In this document: piece after piece, positions 20,999-31,911 of the stretch | Position numbering within the stretch: position 1 is the stretch's first letter | Layout: every line of letters begins with the position of its first letter | From: Metridium senile | Taxonomy: Eukaryota > Cnidaria > Anthozoa > Actiniaria > Metridiidae | Reading direction: 5' to 3' | Length of the DNA: 64,000 bases | Assembly (NCBI GenBank): GCA_949775045.1 | Contig: OX459110.1 | Location: 12,495,741-12,559,740 of the forward strand | Notes under the pieces: generated by a model | The model's database searches: none | Told to the model about the DNA's origin: nothing | The model's input: only the letters and a program-made list of their open reading frames with translations | Program-made: the position numbers and the translations under genes

Positions 20999-21415
20999 GG
21001 ATCGCAAGTTTGAATTGAAGAATAGCATATTTGCATTGAAGAATTGCATGTTCGCATTGAAGAATAGCATGTTTGAATTGAAGAATAGTATGTTTGAATT
21101 GAAGAATAGCATGTTTGAATTGAAGAATGGCATGTTCGAATTGAAGAATAGCATGTTTGAATCGAAGAATGGCATGTTCGAATTGAAGAATAGCATGTTT
21201 GAATTGAAGAATAGCACGATTGAATGAATGATTGCATGTTTGCATCGAACAATCGCATGTTTGAATCGAAGAATAACATGTTCGCATTGAAGAATTGCAT
21301 GTTTGAATTGAAGAATCGCATGATTGAATTGAAGAATAGCATGTTCGCATTGAAGAATTGCATGTTTGAATTGAAGAATTGCATGTTCGCATTGAATGAT
21401 TGAATTGAAGAATGA
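20999..21415 (-). repeat. 21-bp minisatellite, right arm of the foldback
   Basis: About 19 units of AGCATGTTTGAATTGAAGAA, the inverse of the left array but with more units. Copy number has diverged between arms. Confidence 0.9.
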
Positions 21416-21469
21416 CAGATTCGAATTTTGACACGAAAAACGCGCCATAACCCAGAGGGTAATTGCGGC

Positions 21470-22845
21470 CTCACAATAGCCTCGACGCCATGACATATTG
21501 TCCCATTGATTTCGTCGATACCATGACAACCCTGATATCGTCCAATCATATATCAGGTCTGTGTCTTGTTTTTATTTGTGATGTGATTGACGGTGATTGG
21601 CGTTGTCACTATTTTGACAGAAAATAACACGTGAAGTCGAGTCATTGTGATTGTTCGATCGAATATCGACTCGTGTTTACTCGTTTTAATAACTCTGATC
21701 CCGCATAAACTAATGGCTATATTAGACTGATGATCGCCAAGACATTCATTATTATTAGTTGCTGTACTACAGGGTTGACACCCGAAATATAGCTGGCTAT
21801 TTTCCTCTTTATAAAGACGAGGATATCTTGGCCGGAAGGATCCGCCGTTAGCAAAGTCGTCATTTCTAGCACAAAACAGAAGCCGATGTGCCAGCAGAAT
21901 TGCATTCGCTACGGCATATTATCTAGCACTTCCAAACAGAAATCTTGAGTTTATATTGATTAATGTGCTATTTTTGTTCTTCACAATGTCGGAGAACGTG
22001 AATTCCTTCACGAAACCTACAAAGCGAACATTGTCAACATATATTTATCAATTTATTTATTACTATAATTATTCATTTTTATTTATTTATATTTTTATTG
22101 ATCTTTTGAAATTATTTTTAAGTATTTTGTTATATCTGCAGTGATGGGCAACCTTTGTAGATTAAAATTTAGATTTAGAACACGAGGGCAACACGCCGAT
22201 CGATATAAACATTCAAATCGGCCTGTCTGAAAACCACTCTCAACAGCCCAAATCGCCTCAAAAATTACACATATTGCTTTAGTAACTATCTATCTTTCTT
22301 GTTCTGACGTTCAATTCTTAAGAACAACTTCATAAAAGTCCCTCTGAGACAGTTTTAGAACTCTATATCGCATACTCAAATCTAGTAAGCCTTTGGGCTC
22401 TTGGGGGGAGGGAACGGGGTGAAATGTCAACATTTTGTAACACAGGCATCCCGGTACATAGAAATATCGAGCAGATTCAAACAAGCCCAAAAATCACACA
22501 CATTTTTTCTTTTTGTGAACTGGGAAAATAGGATTTTATGCACTGGTCATCAATCAAATAAAACACACATGGCCATTATATTTTAGCAAAACACAATTTA
22601 AGAGTTGACTTTTAATGATATATAAAAAACTACTGAAATGATACGTTGGGTGTAAACAACAAAATAAACATATAGTCATTGTCAAAAAAGTTGTGAAAAA
22701 ATACCAAAAGAACTATTATCTGATGATTTGTATATTTGTTTTAAACGATATAAATTCTGGTTTCAAACTCTATAGTGAGTAACAGTGAACAGAGAATAAT
22801 AATTATGAACTCTACTTATACTGAATAATTTCTGGTATCGAGTAT
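21470..22845. other. No confident feature
   Basis: Contains a 62-codon minus-strand frame at 21905-21717 with fairly protein-like composition but no support. Near 22400-22560 the phrase GAACTGGGAAAATAGGATTT recalls the GGGATT MITE at 11367. Confidence 0.4.
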
Positions 22846-23103
22846 TTAGGGCGAGTATATAAGGTCTGACATGACATTTCTTTTGGTCCAAATGATTTTT
22901 TGGTGGACATCATTAATAACATTGTCTGTATAAGATAGAACTTGATCCACGCTTTCAGCATAGTCAGTAGTCCAACGGCAACCTAACAAGACCCTGGCTC
23001 CCAAGGATCCACTGCCATCCAGGTATCCCAGTTTACCCTGCCAACAGGGTCTAGTTTGCTTAACAATGCCAGTGGTAACAATGCCAGAACGAAACGGAAG
23101 CTT
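22846..23103 (-). CDS. Candidate terminal exon or pseudogene fragment, unassigned
   Basis: Open for 85 codons from an upstream TAA to the TAA at 22848-22846, without an initiating ATG. Its composition is unlike the AT-rich chance frames around it, rich in Gly, Val, Asp, Thr and Trp: RSGIVTTGIVKQTRPCWQGK, then LGYLDGSGSLGARVLLG, then DYAESVDQVLSYTDN and NDVHQKIIWTK. Possible acceptors are GTTGGCAG before GGTAAACTGG (about 23038) or CATTGTTAAG further upstream. If real it is the last exon of a minus-strand gene whose other exons I cannot see; the (AAT)n tract and the foldback lie on either side. I do not recognise the protein. A dead copy of a gene or transposon ORF is equally possible. Confidence 0.4.
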   Translation of the reverse strand, partial: KLPFRSGIVTTGIVKQTRPCWQGKLGYLDGSGSLGARVLLGCRWTTDYAESVDQVLSYTDNVINDVHQKIIWTKRNVMSDLIYSP

Positions 23104-23237
23104 TTATAGATACATTACAATATTGTTAAAGGCCTTTGGAATCATGAATGATATAATAACACTGAATCCTTCTAATAAACTTGATCGTTTTTTTAATATT
23201 TTGCCCATCGGAGAAAAATGTTGCAGTTTCCATAAGC

Positions 23238-23361
<124 letters not shown>

Positions 23362-23689
23362 CAATGTTTTAGGAGCATTATCAAAGCTCAATGCTCAATG
23401 CAAAAAAAATACCATGGAGTTTTATTTTTTAACTAATTAATTCCTACATTTCTCTTCCGCCCCTCCCCTTCCTATTTCCTAATTGTCCTCCGGCTTTTCT
23501 TATCGCAGCAAAGCTTGGAACGTCTGCTTTGCAGCCTATTTAAAAGTGAAATAGCTTTTGGAACGGTATTATTCGGTTATTTATCACACGGTTATTTTTA
23601 TATTTATTCCTTCCTCTATTCTTTCGTTCTTTTCTTCCTTAACTAATTAATTGATTAATTAATAATTTATCCGTTAATCCATACATTTA

Positions 23690-23888
23690 TGCATCCATTT
23701 ATCAATTCATTCATCCATCCATTCATTCATTTATCCATTCATCCATTCATTCATTCATTCATTCATTCATTCATTCATTCATTCATTCATTCAATCAATC
23801 ATTCATATCAATCAATCATTTATTCAATCATTCATTCAATCAATCAATCAATCAATTCAGTATTCATTCAATCATTCCTTCCTTCAAG

Positions 23889-23962
<74 letters not shown>

Positions 23963-23965
23963 TAT
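23690..23965. repeat. (ATTC)n then (AATC)n microsatellite
   Basis: CATT/ATTC units to about 23800, then AATC units to about 23960. Same AATC motif as at 2041-2120. Confidence 0.9.
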
Positions 23966-24394
23966 CCTTCTATTCACGTATTTACATGTTTAGTTGGCAA
24001 AAATTAGCTTTACCTGACAAGATGCACGTCTTAAGGTCGAAGGATGCGTTCTAATTCTCGTCTATATGTTCGCTATTATGATGATTAACGCCATCTGATC
24101 GATAGTCATTCAGGAATTTGCATGTCCCATATAATGCGGCTGCCTTTGTAATGGTTGGTACGGATAGATATGTAAATCAAATTTTTTCTTATGGAAAAAG
24201 AGGTTAAGGTGTGATTATGTTTATCTACATTTGCTTCACACATATGGTCGACCATATAACTGATTAATTGATTTTTATAATCTATATAAAATAGAAGTAA
24301 TCTTGATTTTTTTATATTTCGCTTAGAGCCAAATTAAACACTATATATCCATAACAACGGCTCGCATGTCTATTTAGTATTACTGTTAAATGAG

Positions 24395-24620
24395 CATGCT
24401 AGGAGCTAAAGAACAAGAGAGAAGTCGTAAAGAGGCGTAGCCGAGTGCTTCTTTGACTTTTCGAGTGCTCTATAGCTCCCAGAGTGTTCATATTATATTT
24501 TATAAAGTATTTGCGCTCTGATTGGCTGAGAAGCGTTCTCTATATCTCAACAGTGCACGGAACGTCGACTTAACAAAAGAAAATAGAAAACTCGACAGCA
24601 GTGCCTTATCGAGTTAAAGA
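24395..24620. repeat. Dispersed repeat with inverted CCAAT box, copy 2
   Basis: GCGCTCTGATTGGCTGAGAA, GCGTTCTC, GCACGGAACGTCGA match 18540-18620. Left of it, GAGCATGCTAGGAGCTAAAG and CGAGTGCTCTATAGCTCCC form an imperfect hairpin. Confidence 0.6.
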
Positions 24621-24629
24621 GCACTTACT

Positions 24630-25150
24630 TAATGAATATATAACCACATCTAACATTGAAGTGCTTTACAAGTAATTTACCTTGGTTTTCCATGCACTAA
24701 GTCTTCTAGTCTCTTAATTGATCCCCTATGCCTGGCTCAGTTCAGTTCTGAACTGCCACAAATACCTCATAGGCCTACATAACTTGAATATTTATCGTAT
24801 TTCGTCGGCCTGCACTATCAGAGCTAATATAGAAGTCCAACCTGGCTGCTATGAAGCGATTTAACCCAAGTCACCCAACATATGGGTTTTCCGCTGGAAC
24901 ATATTAAACTATAATTTGCTGTATTTTGCTGCCGACAGTCGCAGTGGCTAAGAATACATGTTATCCATTAAGCACACGTTCGATAACGATTAAAAACACG
25001 TTATATATATATAGACCCATAGCCAATACATCAATTACAACGCATTTGCGGTGCAAATGGTATATGGGCGATATATAGATATTGATCATAGTAACACGGC
25101 GGTGTAATATACTCTAAGAGCCAGCCGCCTTTTGTTATATACCTTGTACC
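24630..25150. other. No recognised feature
   Basis: Some moderately GC-rich stretches, but no frame or repeat that I can defend. Confidence 0.45.
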
Positions 25151-25154
25151 GCGA

Positions 25155-25157
<3 letters not shown>

Positions 25158-25186
<29 letters not shown>

Positions 25187-25190
25187 TACC
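25158..25190. repeat. (AT)n run
   Basis: Alternating AT with one G, directly before the satellite region. Confidence 0.85.
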
Positions 25191-25289
25191 GTGTAAGGAT
25201 TTTAGTAGGGAAAACAATGAATGTGGGTGACATAAGAACAAGGCACTTATACTTCAGTTCGTGCGCGCTTTTTTCAATTATTTCCTTAT

Positions 25290-26200
25290 AAACAACCCGC
25301 AGTAATTTAACCGCTAGTCATTGGGCATATAGTCATTACAATTATTGTTTCCGTACAAACATCGACGGTTTTATCAATTGTTTCCTTCGACGCAGTCTAC
25401 ACAAGTTTAATCACTAGTTATCGTACATTTTACTCCAATTATTTCCGTAGAAACACCGACGCAGTCCACACTAGTTCAACCGCTAGTTATCGTACATTTT
25501 TACTCCAATTATTTCGGAAGAAACACCGACGCAGTCCACACTAGTTCAACCGCTAGTTATCGTACATTTTACTCCAATTATTCCAGTAGAAACACCAACA
25601 TAGTCCACACTAGTTCAACCGCTAGTTATCGTACATTTTTACTCCAATTATTTCGGAAGAAACACCGACGCAGTCCACACTAGTTCAACCGCTAGTTATC
25701 GTACATTTTACTCCAATTATTCCCGTAGAAACACCAACATAGTCCACACTAGTTTAACCCGGAGCTAGTTATCGTACATTTTACTCCAATTGTTTCCGTA
25801 AAAACACCGACGCAGTCCACACTAGTTTAACCGCTAGTTATCGTACATTTTACTCCAATTATTCCCGTAGAAACACCAACATAGTCCACACTAGTTTAAC
25901 CCGGCGCTAGTTATCGTACATCTTACTCCAATTGTTTCCGTAAAAACACCAACATAGTCCACACTAGTTTAACCCGGCGCTAGTTATCGTACATCTTACT
26001 CCAATTGTTTCCGTAAAAACACCGACGCAGTCCACACTAGTTTGACCGCTAGTTATCGTACATTTTACTCCAATTGATTCCTTAGAAACACCGACGCAGT
26101 CCACACTATTTTAATCGATCGCTAGTTATCGTAGATTTTACTAAAATTCTTTGCTTAGAAACATCGACGCAGTACACACTAGTTCCACTCTAGTACCTCT
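25290..26200. repeat. ~70-bp satellite array B with two-monomer periodicity
   Basis: About 12 monomers: AACACCGACGCAGTCCACAC, TAGTTTAACCGCTAGTTATC, GTACATTTTACTCCAATT. From about 25440 to 25760, GGAAGAAACACCGACGCAG and GTAGAAACACCAACATAG monomers alternate, giving a ~140-bp higher-order unit. CCCGGCGCTAGTT variants follow. Same family as array A at 5120-5770. Confidence 0.9.
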
Positions 26201-26249
26201 ACTTAGCGTACATTTTGTGTATACTCCTATTGTTTCTGTTCAACGAAAC

Positions 26250-26700
26250 ATCGGCTAGTATAACCGCCGGCTATCATCAATTCTTGTTTGCTTTATATTT
26301 CACATTTTTTTAACAATTGCCTGTTCACATTAGAGAACCGGTATCCAGACTGACGGGCATCTATGTTAACCGCAAGAAAAGGTTATCAAACAATTACAAG
26401 ATAGTATCAAAGTCGGATTGTTCGTTTACTCTTTAGGCCATTTACCAACGAGTTTCAAAATCGTCGTCACAAAAAAATAACGCTTTTGTGTCCACTGAGA
26501 CCGAACGTTACAGTTTGACTGAATGATAATTTTGACAAGTTTTAAGATATTCATTCACGTACTCGTACCTATAATATTCAAATCGAATCCCTTCAAATCG
26601 CCATATTAAACAAGGACACATTATTGTATAGCGAGAACTCAGCCTTTGGGCGTTGTGCATAACTATCAAGCGATTTCAAAAACGTCATACTTGCAATGGC
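26250..26700. other. No recognised feature
   Basis: Flank of the satellite; nothing supported. Confidence 0.45.
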
Positions 26701-26709
26701 AAACTGTGT

Positions 26710-27240
26710 CCCATGCACCAAGATTGAAAGGCAGTATGGGAAATTGTTACAGCTAAAACAGACTACCTTCTTTATTTATAGATAGCTAAAATTCCTTGAG
26801 GCGATGTGCCTTTACATTTATGTGAAGAACGAAAGGTAGTATATGCATGAGAAATACTTAATGATAATGAGCTGCAAGATGGTTCTATCAAAGCTAAACC
26901 AGACTTCCTATTATATTTATAGCTATACGCCTTGAGGCGATGTTCTTTTAGAACTATGTTAAGAACAAAAGGCAGTATGAGAAATAGTTAGCAATGAAAC
27001 GCTTAAAGATCAGTAGTGGTTCTCTCAAAGCAAAACCAGGCTTTCTATATTTTAATCATAAGCAACTAAACTTCAAGGCAAAAGTGTAGTCCTTGACATG
27101 TGGATATTCACATAATAAATCTAAAAGTGATCAAATCCTTCGCTTTCAACTCAGAAATTACAGAGCGAAAGTAGCCATCGCAACTCCGAGTAATGTAGGC
27201 TCAGAATAAAAGGTAGTACAGGAAATCATAGAATTTCTGT
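26710..27240. repeat. Diverged long-period tandem repeat
   Basis: The phrase AAAGG(C/T)AGTAT..GAGAAAT recurs near 26724, 26830, 26968 and 27208, with CTTGAGGCGATGT and TCAAAGC(T/A)AAACCAG(A/G)CTT between. Unit length is irregular (about 105-240 bp). Confidence 0.6.
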
Positions 27241-27355
27241 GATAATTAAACGTCATTTAGAAAAAAAACATTTCAATTTGAAAGGATTAAGATATTAAGT
27301 CGAGGTTAATTCAACTTTGAGGGGGCTGCGAAAACATCCTGATGTTAATGTTTAC

Positions 27356-27695
27356 TAGCCTGAGAAAACAGACGTTGTTTCGCTCCTCGTCGAAACAACG
27401 AAACAACGTCTGCTTTAATTCTCAGGCTACAATCTTGGACAAAAGTAGTTAAGACATTCGCGCGCTTTGTACGAATAATGTAAATAACTGTCCGTCTTGC
27501 TAACTGACATTAATTTGATCCCCCTCCCCTCCCCCCTCCATTCAATGTTGGATGTTGGGATTGTCTGGACCACTGGCATTATCTATCAATACATACAATA
27601 TTGATTGGAATGGGGATGGGGAAGGAACAGCTGAGAAATGCCGACTAGGGCTATAAAAACCGAAAGTGTCTCAACACTTTTGTCCAAGATTGTAG
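27356..27695. mobile_element. hAT-like hairpin element split by a Tc1-like insertion
   Basis: Hairpin TAGCCTGAGAAAACAGACG ... ATTCTCAGGCTA (27356-27429) preceded by ATGTTTAC (27348-27355). The matching ATGTTTAC is at 27696-27703, beyond the Tc1-like element at 27428-27694. Removing that element and one TA leaves hairpin + G + ATGTTTAC, the same one-extra-base arrangement as at 9040 and 40209. Confidence 0.75.
27428..27694. mobile_element. Tc1/mariner-like non-autonomous element
   Basis: Ends TACAATCTTGGACAAAAGT and ACTTTTGTCCAAGATTGTA with TA at both borders. About 27-bp terminal repeats, extending to GTT(A/G)AGACA. No transposase frame. It is inserted in the terminal TA of the hairpin at 27356. 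Confidence 0.75.
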
Positions 27696-27760
27696 ATGTT
27701 TACTTGTTGAAAAAGAATTTTGAGGATTATAACACTGAATATCTAAAATATTCCCTGTGC

Positions 27761-27885
27761 ATACCTTTTAGGGTTCTTGCTTAAAATACTTTGACAGGCT
27801 TTGATAGTTCTCTTAATTTATATATGCGTACCTTTTAGGGATCATATGCAAAATCGACCGTACGTCGATCACCCCTATACCAGGA
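27761..27885. mobile_element. Half copy of the ACCTTTTAGGG element
   Basis: ATACCTTTTAGGGTTC, GCGTACCTTTTAGGGATCAT and CGTCGATCACCCCTAT match the right half of 51621-51872. The left half is missing. Confidence 0.55.
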
Positions 27886-27889
27886 GCCC

Positions 27890-28440
27890 ATTACCACTTG
27901 CACAAAGGGAGTACCCCCCACCCCTCCCCCGGGAAAATATTCTAAATATAGATATTAACTTTTTCTATTAGTTAACTAGATTTAGAGTAGAAAATATATG
28001 AGACCATCTGAAGCGAGGTTTGCTTAATTACTTGCGCTAGCCTGCCGTTTGTTTGTTTGTTTGGCTTGCTGAGAAAAAGATTAAAGGATTACTCCTGGCT
28101 GTCTAAACTGTCTTAACTAGTCAACTAAAGATAGACTACCAAAAGACACTAGCTCATCATTTTTTTGTTGACGCTTGATCGTTCTCTGTTTCAATCAAAC
28201 CGCGGTACATGATCACAATATACTTTTATATAATTATACTTTATTAATTTATATCAAAAAGCGCATAAAAGACTTTTGTTTAGAAGAAACAAGTGCCGAG
28301 TATTTTTTTAATATATTGAACTATCTTAAAACCCCGCGGATGCAGTCTTTACTGGCTTAACCGCTAGCTATCTTTATTTAATTCCATGGTTATAAGTTAT
28401 AAGTGAAAGCCGACTGGAATAGAAACTCTTACATATAATT
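27890..28440. other. Mostly featureless; one satellite-like scrap at 28328-28370
   Basis: CGCGGATGCAGTCTTTACTG, GCTTAACCGCTAGCTATC resembles a single decayed monomer of arrays A and B. Confidence 0.45.
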
Positions 28441-28445
28441 GTATA

Positions 28446-28753
28446 CACCTTATTCAAAAAAGGTTGACGAGGCGAACGGCAATTAGCGATTGGTAATTGG
28501 CGATTGCACGACCGAAAGCGACTTTGGGTAAAACGAATTTCTTCTTATTCCATTCAAAATTACCCAAACGCCGTTCAACGATGACCTTAGATGGGTGTCT
28601 CGAAGGTTTCGCTTAACAGTGGAGGCATTGTTTGGGTAATTTAGAAACGAATAAGAAGGAATTCGTACTACCCATAGTTCCTTTCGGTGGTGCAATCGCC
28701 AATCACCAATCGCCAATCGCCGTTCGCCCCGTCAACCTTTTTTGAATTAGGTG
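28446..28753. mobile_element. ~308-bp palindromic MITE between TATA duplications
   Basis: Left CACCTTATTCAAAAAAGGTT, GACGAGGCGAACGGCAAT, right its complement ending TTTTTTGAATTAGGTG. TATA at 28442-28445 and 28754-28757. Tandem GGCGATTG/CAATCGCC words lie inside each arm. A relative is at 50925-51221. Confidence 0.85.
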
Positions 28754-28759
28754 TATAAA

Positions 28760-29325
28760 AGTTTGTCGGCCTCAGCAAAAGAAGGCATCGCAACCGGCGC
28801 GCGCATTTTAAGTACAAATGTTATCAGTTCATCGATGCCGGGACGTTTGCAGCGAAAAGTAAAGTTAATGTCAATGTATATTAGACACATTTATAAGCTA
28901 AAACTAATTGGGGGTCACCGACTTAATTTTCGAGCAAAATGGCTTCAAAGTGGGCAATTTCGGTATTTTTCGCAGCATGATGGAATGTTTTAGGTATAGC
29001 AAAATAAGAAAGGAAATTGCCAATCATAATAAAAGTAGGCCCTAAAATGTGCTTGAAACTCATAATATTTTGACAATAAAACAGTCAGGCCTCGGAGGCA
29101 TTGACTAACAACACTCATGATTGTAAACTGATGGTTTTCAGTGGTCCTCCATATACACATTAGTAGATTGTTAAGCGCTATGAGCTATTCGAGAGATTTA
29201 GCGTTGTATAGTGAGGCATATTATTATTTTTATTGTTAGCTACCCCTACGTTTTTTACAATTTTTCACGACCACGCCACTAGCTCTTTTCATAGTCCTTA
29301 GCGAAACCCATCTTTTAATACATAA
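28760..29325. other. No recognised feature
   Basis: An 80-codon plus frame at 28751-28993 begins in the MITE edge and has no support. Confidence 0.45.
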
Positions 29326-29329
29326 CATT

Positions 29330-29770
29330 TTTGTCAACCCTTTTTCTGGTGCTCCGGCTCTCAAAAAAAACATCCTCTATATATCCCGATAAAAATGAAC
29401 GGTCGGTTTATCAACCTCGTTCCCAGGTCTTCCCCTTCGATTGTGGAAACGAGGCTGGTTCTCTTATCGCACATCAATTTAAGGTACAGACACCGCAACA
29501 GTGATAAATTTCTTGAAAGGTCGGCATGAATTATATCAATATGTATGGCATAATCCTTTTTCTGGTGCTCCGGCTTTTAAAACAACTGTCCTCTTTACTT
29601 ACCGATAAAAATGAACGGTCGGTTTCTCAGTCAAACTCTTTCCCAGGACTTCCCCTTCGCTTGTGGAAACGAGGATGGTTCTCTTATCGCACATCAATTT
29701 AAGGTACAGACACCGCAACAGTGATAAATTTCTTGAAAGGTCGGCATGAATTCTATCATTATATATGGCA
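29330..29770. repeat. Tandem duplication, ~217-bp period, two copies
   Basis: CCTTTTTCTGGTGCTCCGGC at 29338 and 29555, then CGATAAAAATGAACGGTCGG and a ~90-bp block from TCTCTTATCGCACATC to GGTCGGCATGAATT that is identical in both. The identity suggests a recent or converted duplicate. Confidence 0.85.
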
Positions 29771-30256
29771 TAATCTGTTATGATGACTTTCTTATCTTGT
29801 TTATATAATTATCGATAAAAAGCGGTAGAACCTAATAGGTTTTCAAAGGCAATTACATTTTGTTTTATCTCATTAAATGATGATTAATGTATTGACTTGT
29901 ATATCATGCAAACAGGACTACAGATATTATGGGTGATGAATATAATAATAAAGGAACAAAAGTAGAAGCGAAAAAAGCGATCGAAAACAGTATTTAGTAT
30001 TATAAATACACAAGTGATAATAGAAAAGCGCGCGCGGTGATTCCTCGAGAAATTCATACTATTCGAAAATCACCTACAGAGTTTCACGCCCTTTTAGAAA
30101 TAAAAAATGAACAGATTTTCTTCACAAAGGGCTGGTTATTTTTACTTTTTGAAACTGCATAATAACAGTATTTATTAAATAAATGACAGTGGTTTACAGG
30201 GATTTCTGCACAGCCACAGAATATCGTATTTGAACTCGTGAAAAAAATCGATAAAT

Positions 30257-30333
30257 GGAAACTAGCGAGTAAACTAGTATAAGCTGCGTCGCTGTTTTTA
30301 ACTTTACTGACGTTTCGAGCTTTTGCCCTTCGA
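30257..30333 (+). mobile_element. R1 copy 4, internally deleted
   Basis: GGAAACTAGCGAGTAAACTA ... GCTGCGTCGCTGTTTTT joins directly to AACTTTACTGACGTTTCGAG; the ~60-bp middle is absent. Confidence 0.75.
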
Positions 30334-30334
30334 T

Positions 30335-31080
30335 AATTTTACATGTGAAAATATTATTTTTGTCCGTTTTGCATAAAAATAATTTGTGTATAATAAAAAT
30401 AATAATACATGGACACTTGGAGATATGTAATTTATAATAAATTCCATATCTCCACACGCCCATGTATTATATATTCTCTCTCTATAGGTCTCTATACATA
30501 ATACAGTAAAAACTCGCGTAAAAAAACAGTGGATTATTAGGAGCATTTAGGCTGAAATATATGTCATATTATTTAAGCGCACCCAATATTTAAGAGCTAA
30601 CCACTTTGACCTGACAAGGAAAAATACTGCCGGTTCTTTCATGCGTTTTTTACTGTATCTAACACGGTTAGCAAAAGTAAATAAAAAAGAGAGTATGAAT
30701 AAAATGAGAGTAAAGAGAGACTGAAGGACAAATATTTCCAAAAAAAAAAGGATTACAACGGAGAAAGATGTTTCTTGATCTAGTATTTGTGTTACTTCAC
30801 AAACCGCGCGCGTCATATTAACAAACGCTAAAGCAAGTAGAAAACTACCTCTGGTAAATTTTAATCGGTATATATATATTTATAGGTAGGAAGATATTTT
30901 ATGAGACAGTAACAAATTATACATTTATCTATGATTGATGACAATTGGATATACAGTCAAAAATAGCTGATGGCAAAATCATAGTCTAATTAACTTCAGT
31001 TATAAGAAAGGATTCAAAATGCTTCTAAAACAGAAATATAAATTCTAATTAATAACGATTTTGTTATACTATTTATAATA
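30335..31080. other. No recognised feature
   Basis: AT-rich, with a short inverted GATATGTAATTTAT/AAATTCCATATC-like region near 30420-30455. No gene. Confidence 0.4.
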
Positions 31081-31084
31081 AAGA

Positions 31085-31540
31085 TTAACACAAGCATAGT
31101 ATACGACGTTTTGAAGTCACTGACTTCATTTTCAACTTAAAGACATTTGGTTGGTATTCATATACTATACATAGAATATACAAATAAATATATATAGCAG
31201 TATTTTAATTTTTAAAACGGGCATGTACCAGAGATAAACTGAACGCAAGTAAAGTACGACGTTTAGCAGTCACTGACTTCATTTTCAAGTTTTATTTAAA
31301 TTGATTAGGTTGGTATTTTATAAAATATATAAAGACATTTGGTTGGTATTTTATAAAATATATAGAATATATAAAGAAATATAGGTAAACGGTTTAAAAT
31401 AAAGATTAACGCAAGTATATTACGTTACGAAATCACTGACTTCATTTTCAAGTTTTAATTAAAACGTATTTGGTTGGTATTTTATAAAAAATATAAAGAA
31501 ATTTGATTGGTATTTTATAAAACATATACTGAATAAATAT
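31085..31540. repeat. Diverged tandem repeat, ~155-bp period, three copies
   Basis: Each unit has AACGCAAGTA..GTACGACGTTT, CACTGACTTCATTTTCAA and TTTGGTTGGTATTTTATAAA. Confidence 0.75.
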
Positions 31541-31544
31541 ATAA

Positions 31545-31910
31545 AGCAGTATTAAACAGGCATGTAGCAGATATAAAACTCAGTGACAGCAAGATCAGTG
31601 CGAAATCGCCATGTGAATACGGGTTAAACTGCGATTTAAAATGACTCAAAACAGGTCAGTCATCCAGACAAACAACCTTACATAACTCGTAACTCACATA
31701 ACTCAAACTAGTGATATGAGACAAGAAACAGGCTTAATAAACTGACCTTTTTTGGCTCGTTTCTTTGGTTCCAAGTTGTTGATGCTTGAATGGATGCCCG
31801 ATGATGTCTTCTGTTATGATTACGGCCGAGTGAATCACGTTCCGACTAACCCACCTACTAGTAGCCCGGATATCGTACAAATGCCAGTGGTTAATACGCC
31901 TTTAGTTCTG
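31545..31910. other. No confident feature; unusually balanced base composition at 31740-31910
   Basis: The plus strand is open for about 60 codons from 31741, including MLEWMPDDVFCYDYGRVNHV, ending at the TGA before the repeats. No start or splice evidence; a chance frame cannot be excluded. Confidence 0.3.
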
Positions 31911-31911
31911 C

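Larger units (their letters stand above)
19136..21467. mobile_element. 2.3-kb foldback element with minisatellite arms
   Basis: Left arm about 19136-19983, right arm about 20520-21467, inverted copies around a ~540-bp spacer. From outside in, each arm has a unique edge (GGCGCGTTTTTCGTGTCAAA), an array of 21-bp units (TTCTTCAATTCAAACATGCT), a TCGT-rich block (GTCGTTATGCATCACTTCGT repeats), a unique ~60-bp part with GTCCAAACAGCCACGC, and an inner part with ACATATAATTCCATGA. This unique-edge plus tandem-array layout is that of foldback transposons (Drosophila FB/Galileo, sea urchin TU). No transposase is seen. All long frames inside come from the 21-bp unit being seven codons. Confidence 0.75.

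Noticed and set aside
20750..21549. Minus-strand frames of 203-259 residues
   Set aside because: Mirror image of the left arm frames; same artefact.
21717..21905. 62-codon minus frame (MQFCWHIGFCFVLEM ...)
   Set aside because: Composition is somewhat protein-like, but there is no splice context, homology or neighbouring exon; too weak to list.
25290..26200. CRISPR-like array of repeats and spacers
   Set aside because: The supposed spacers are themselves repeated; a plain ~70-bp satellite.
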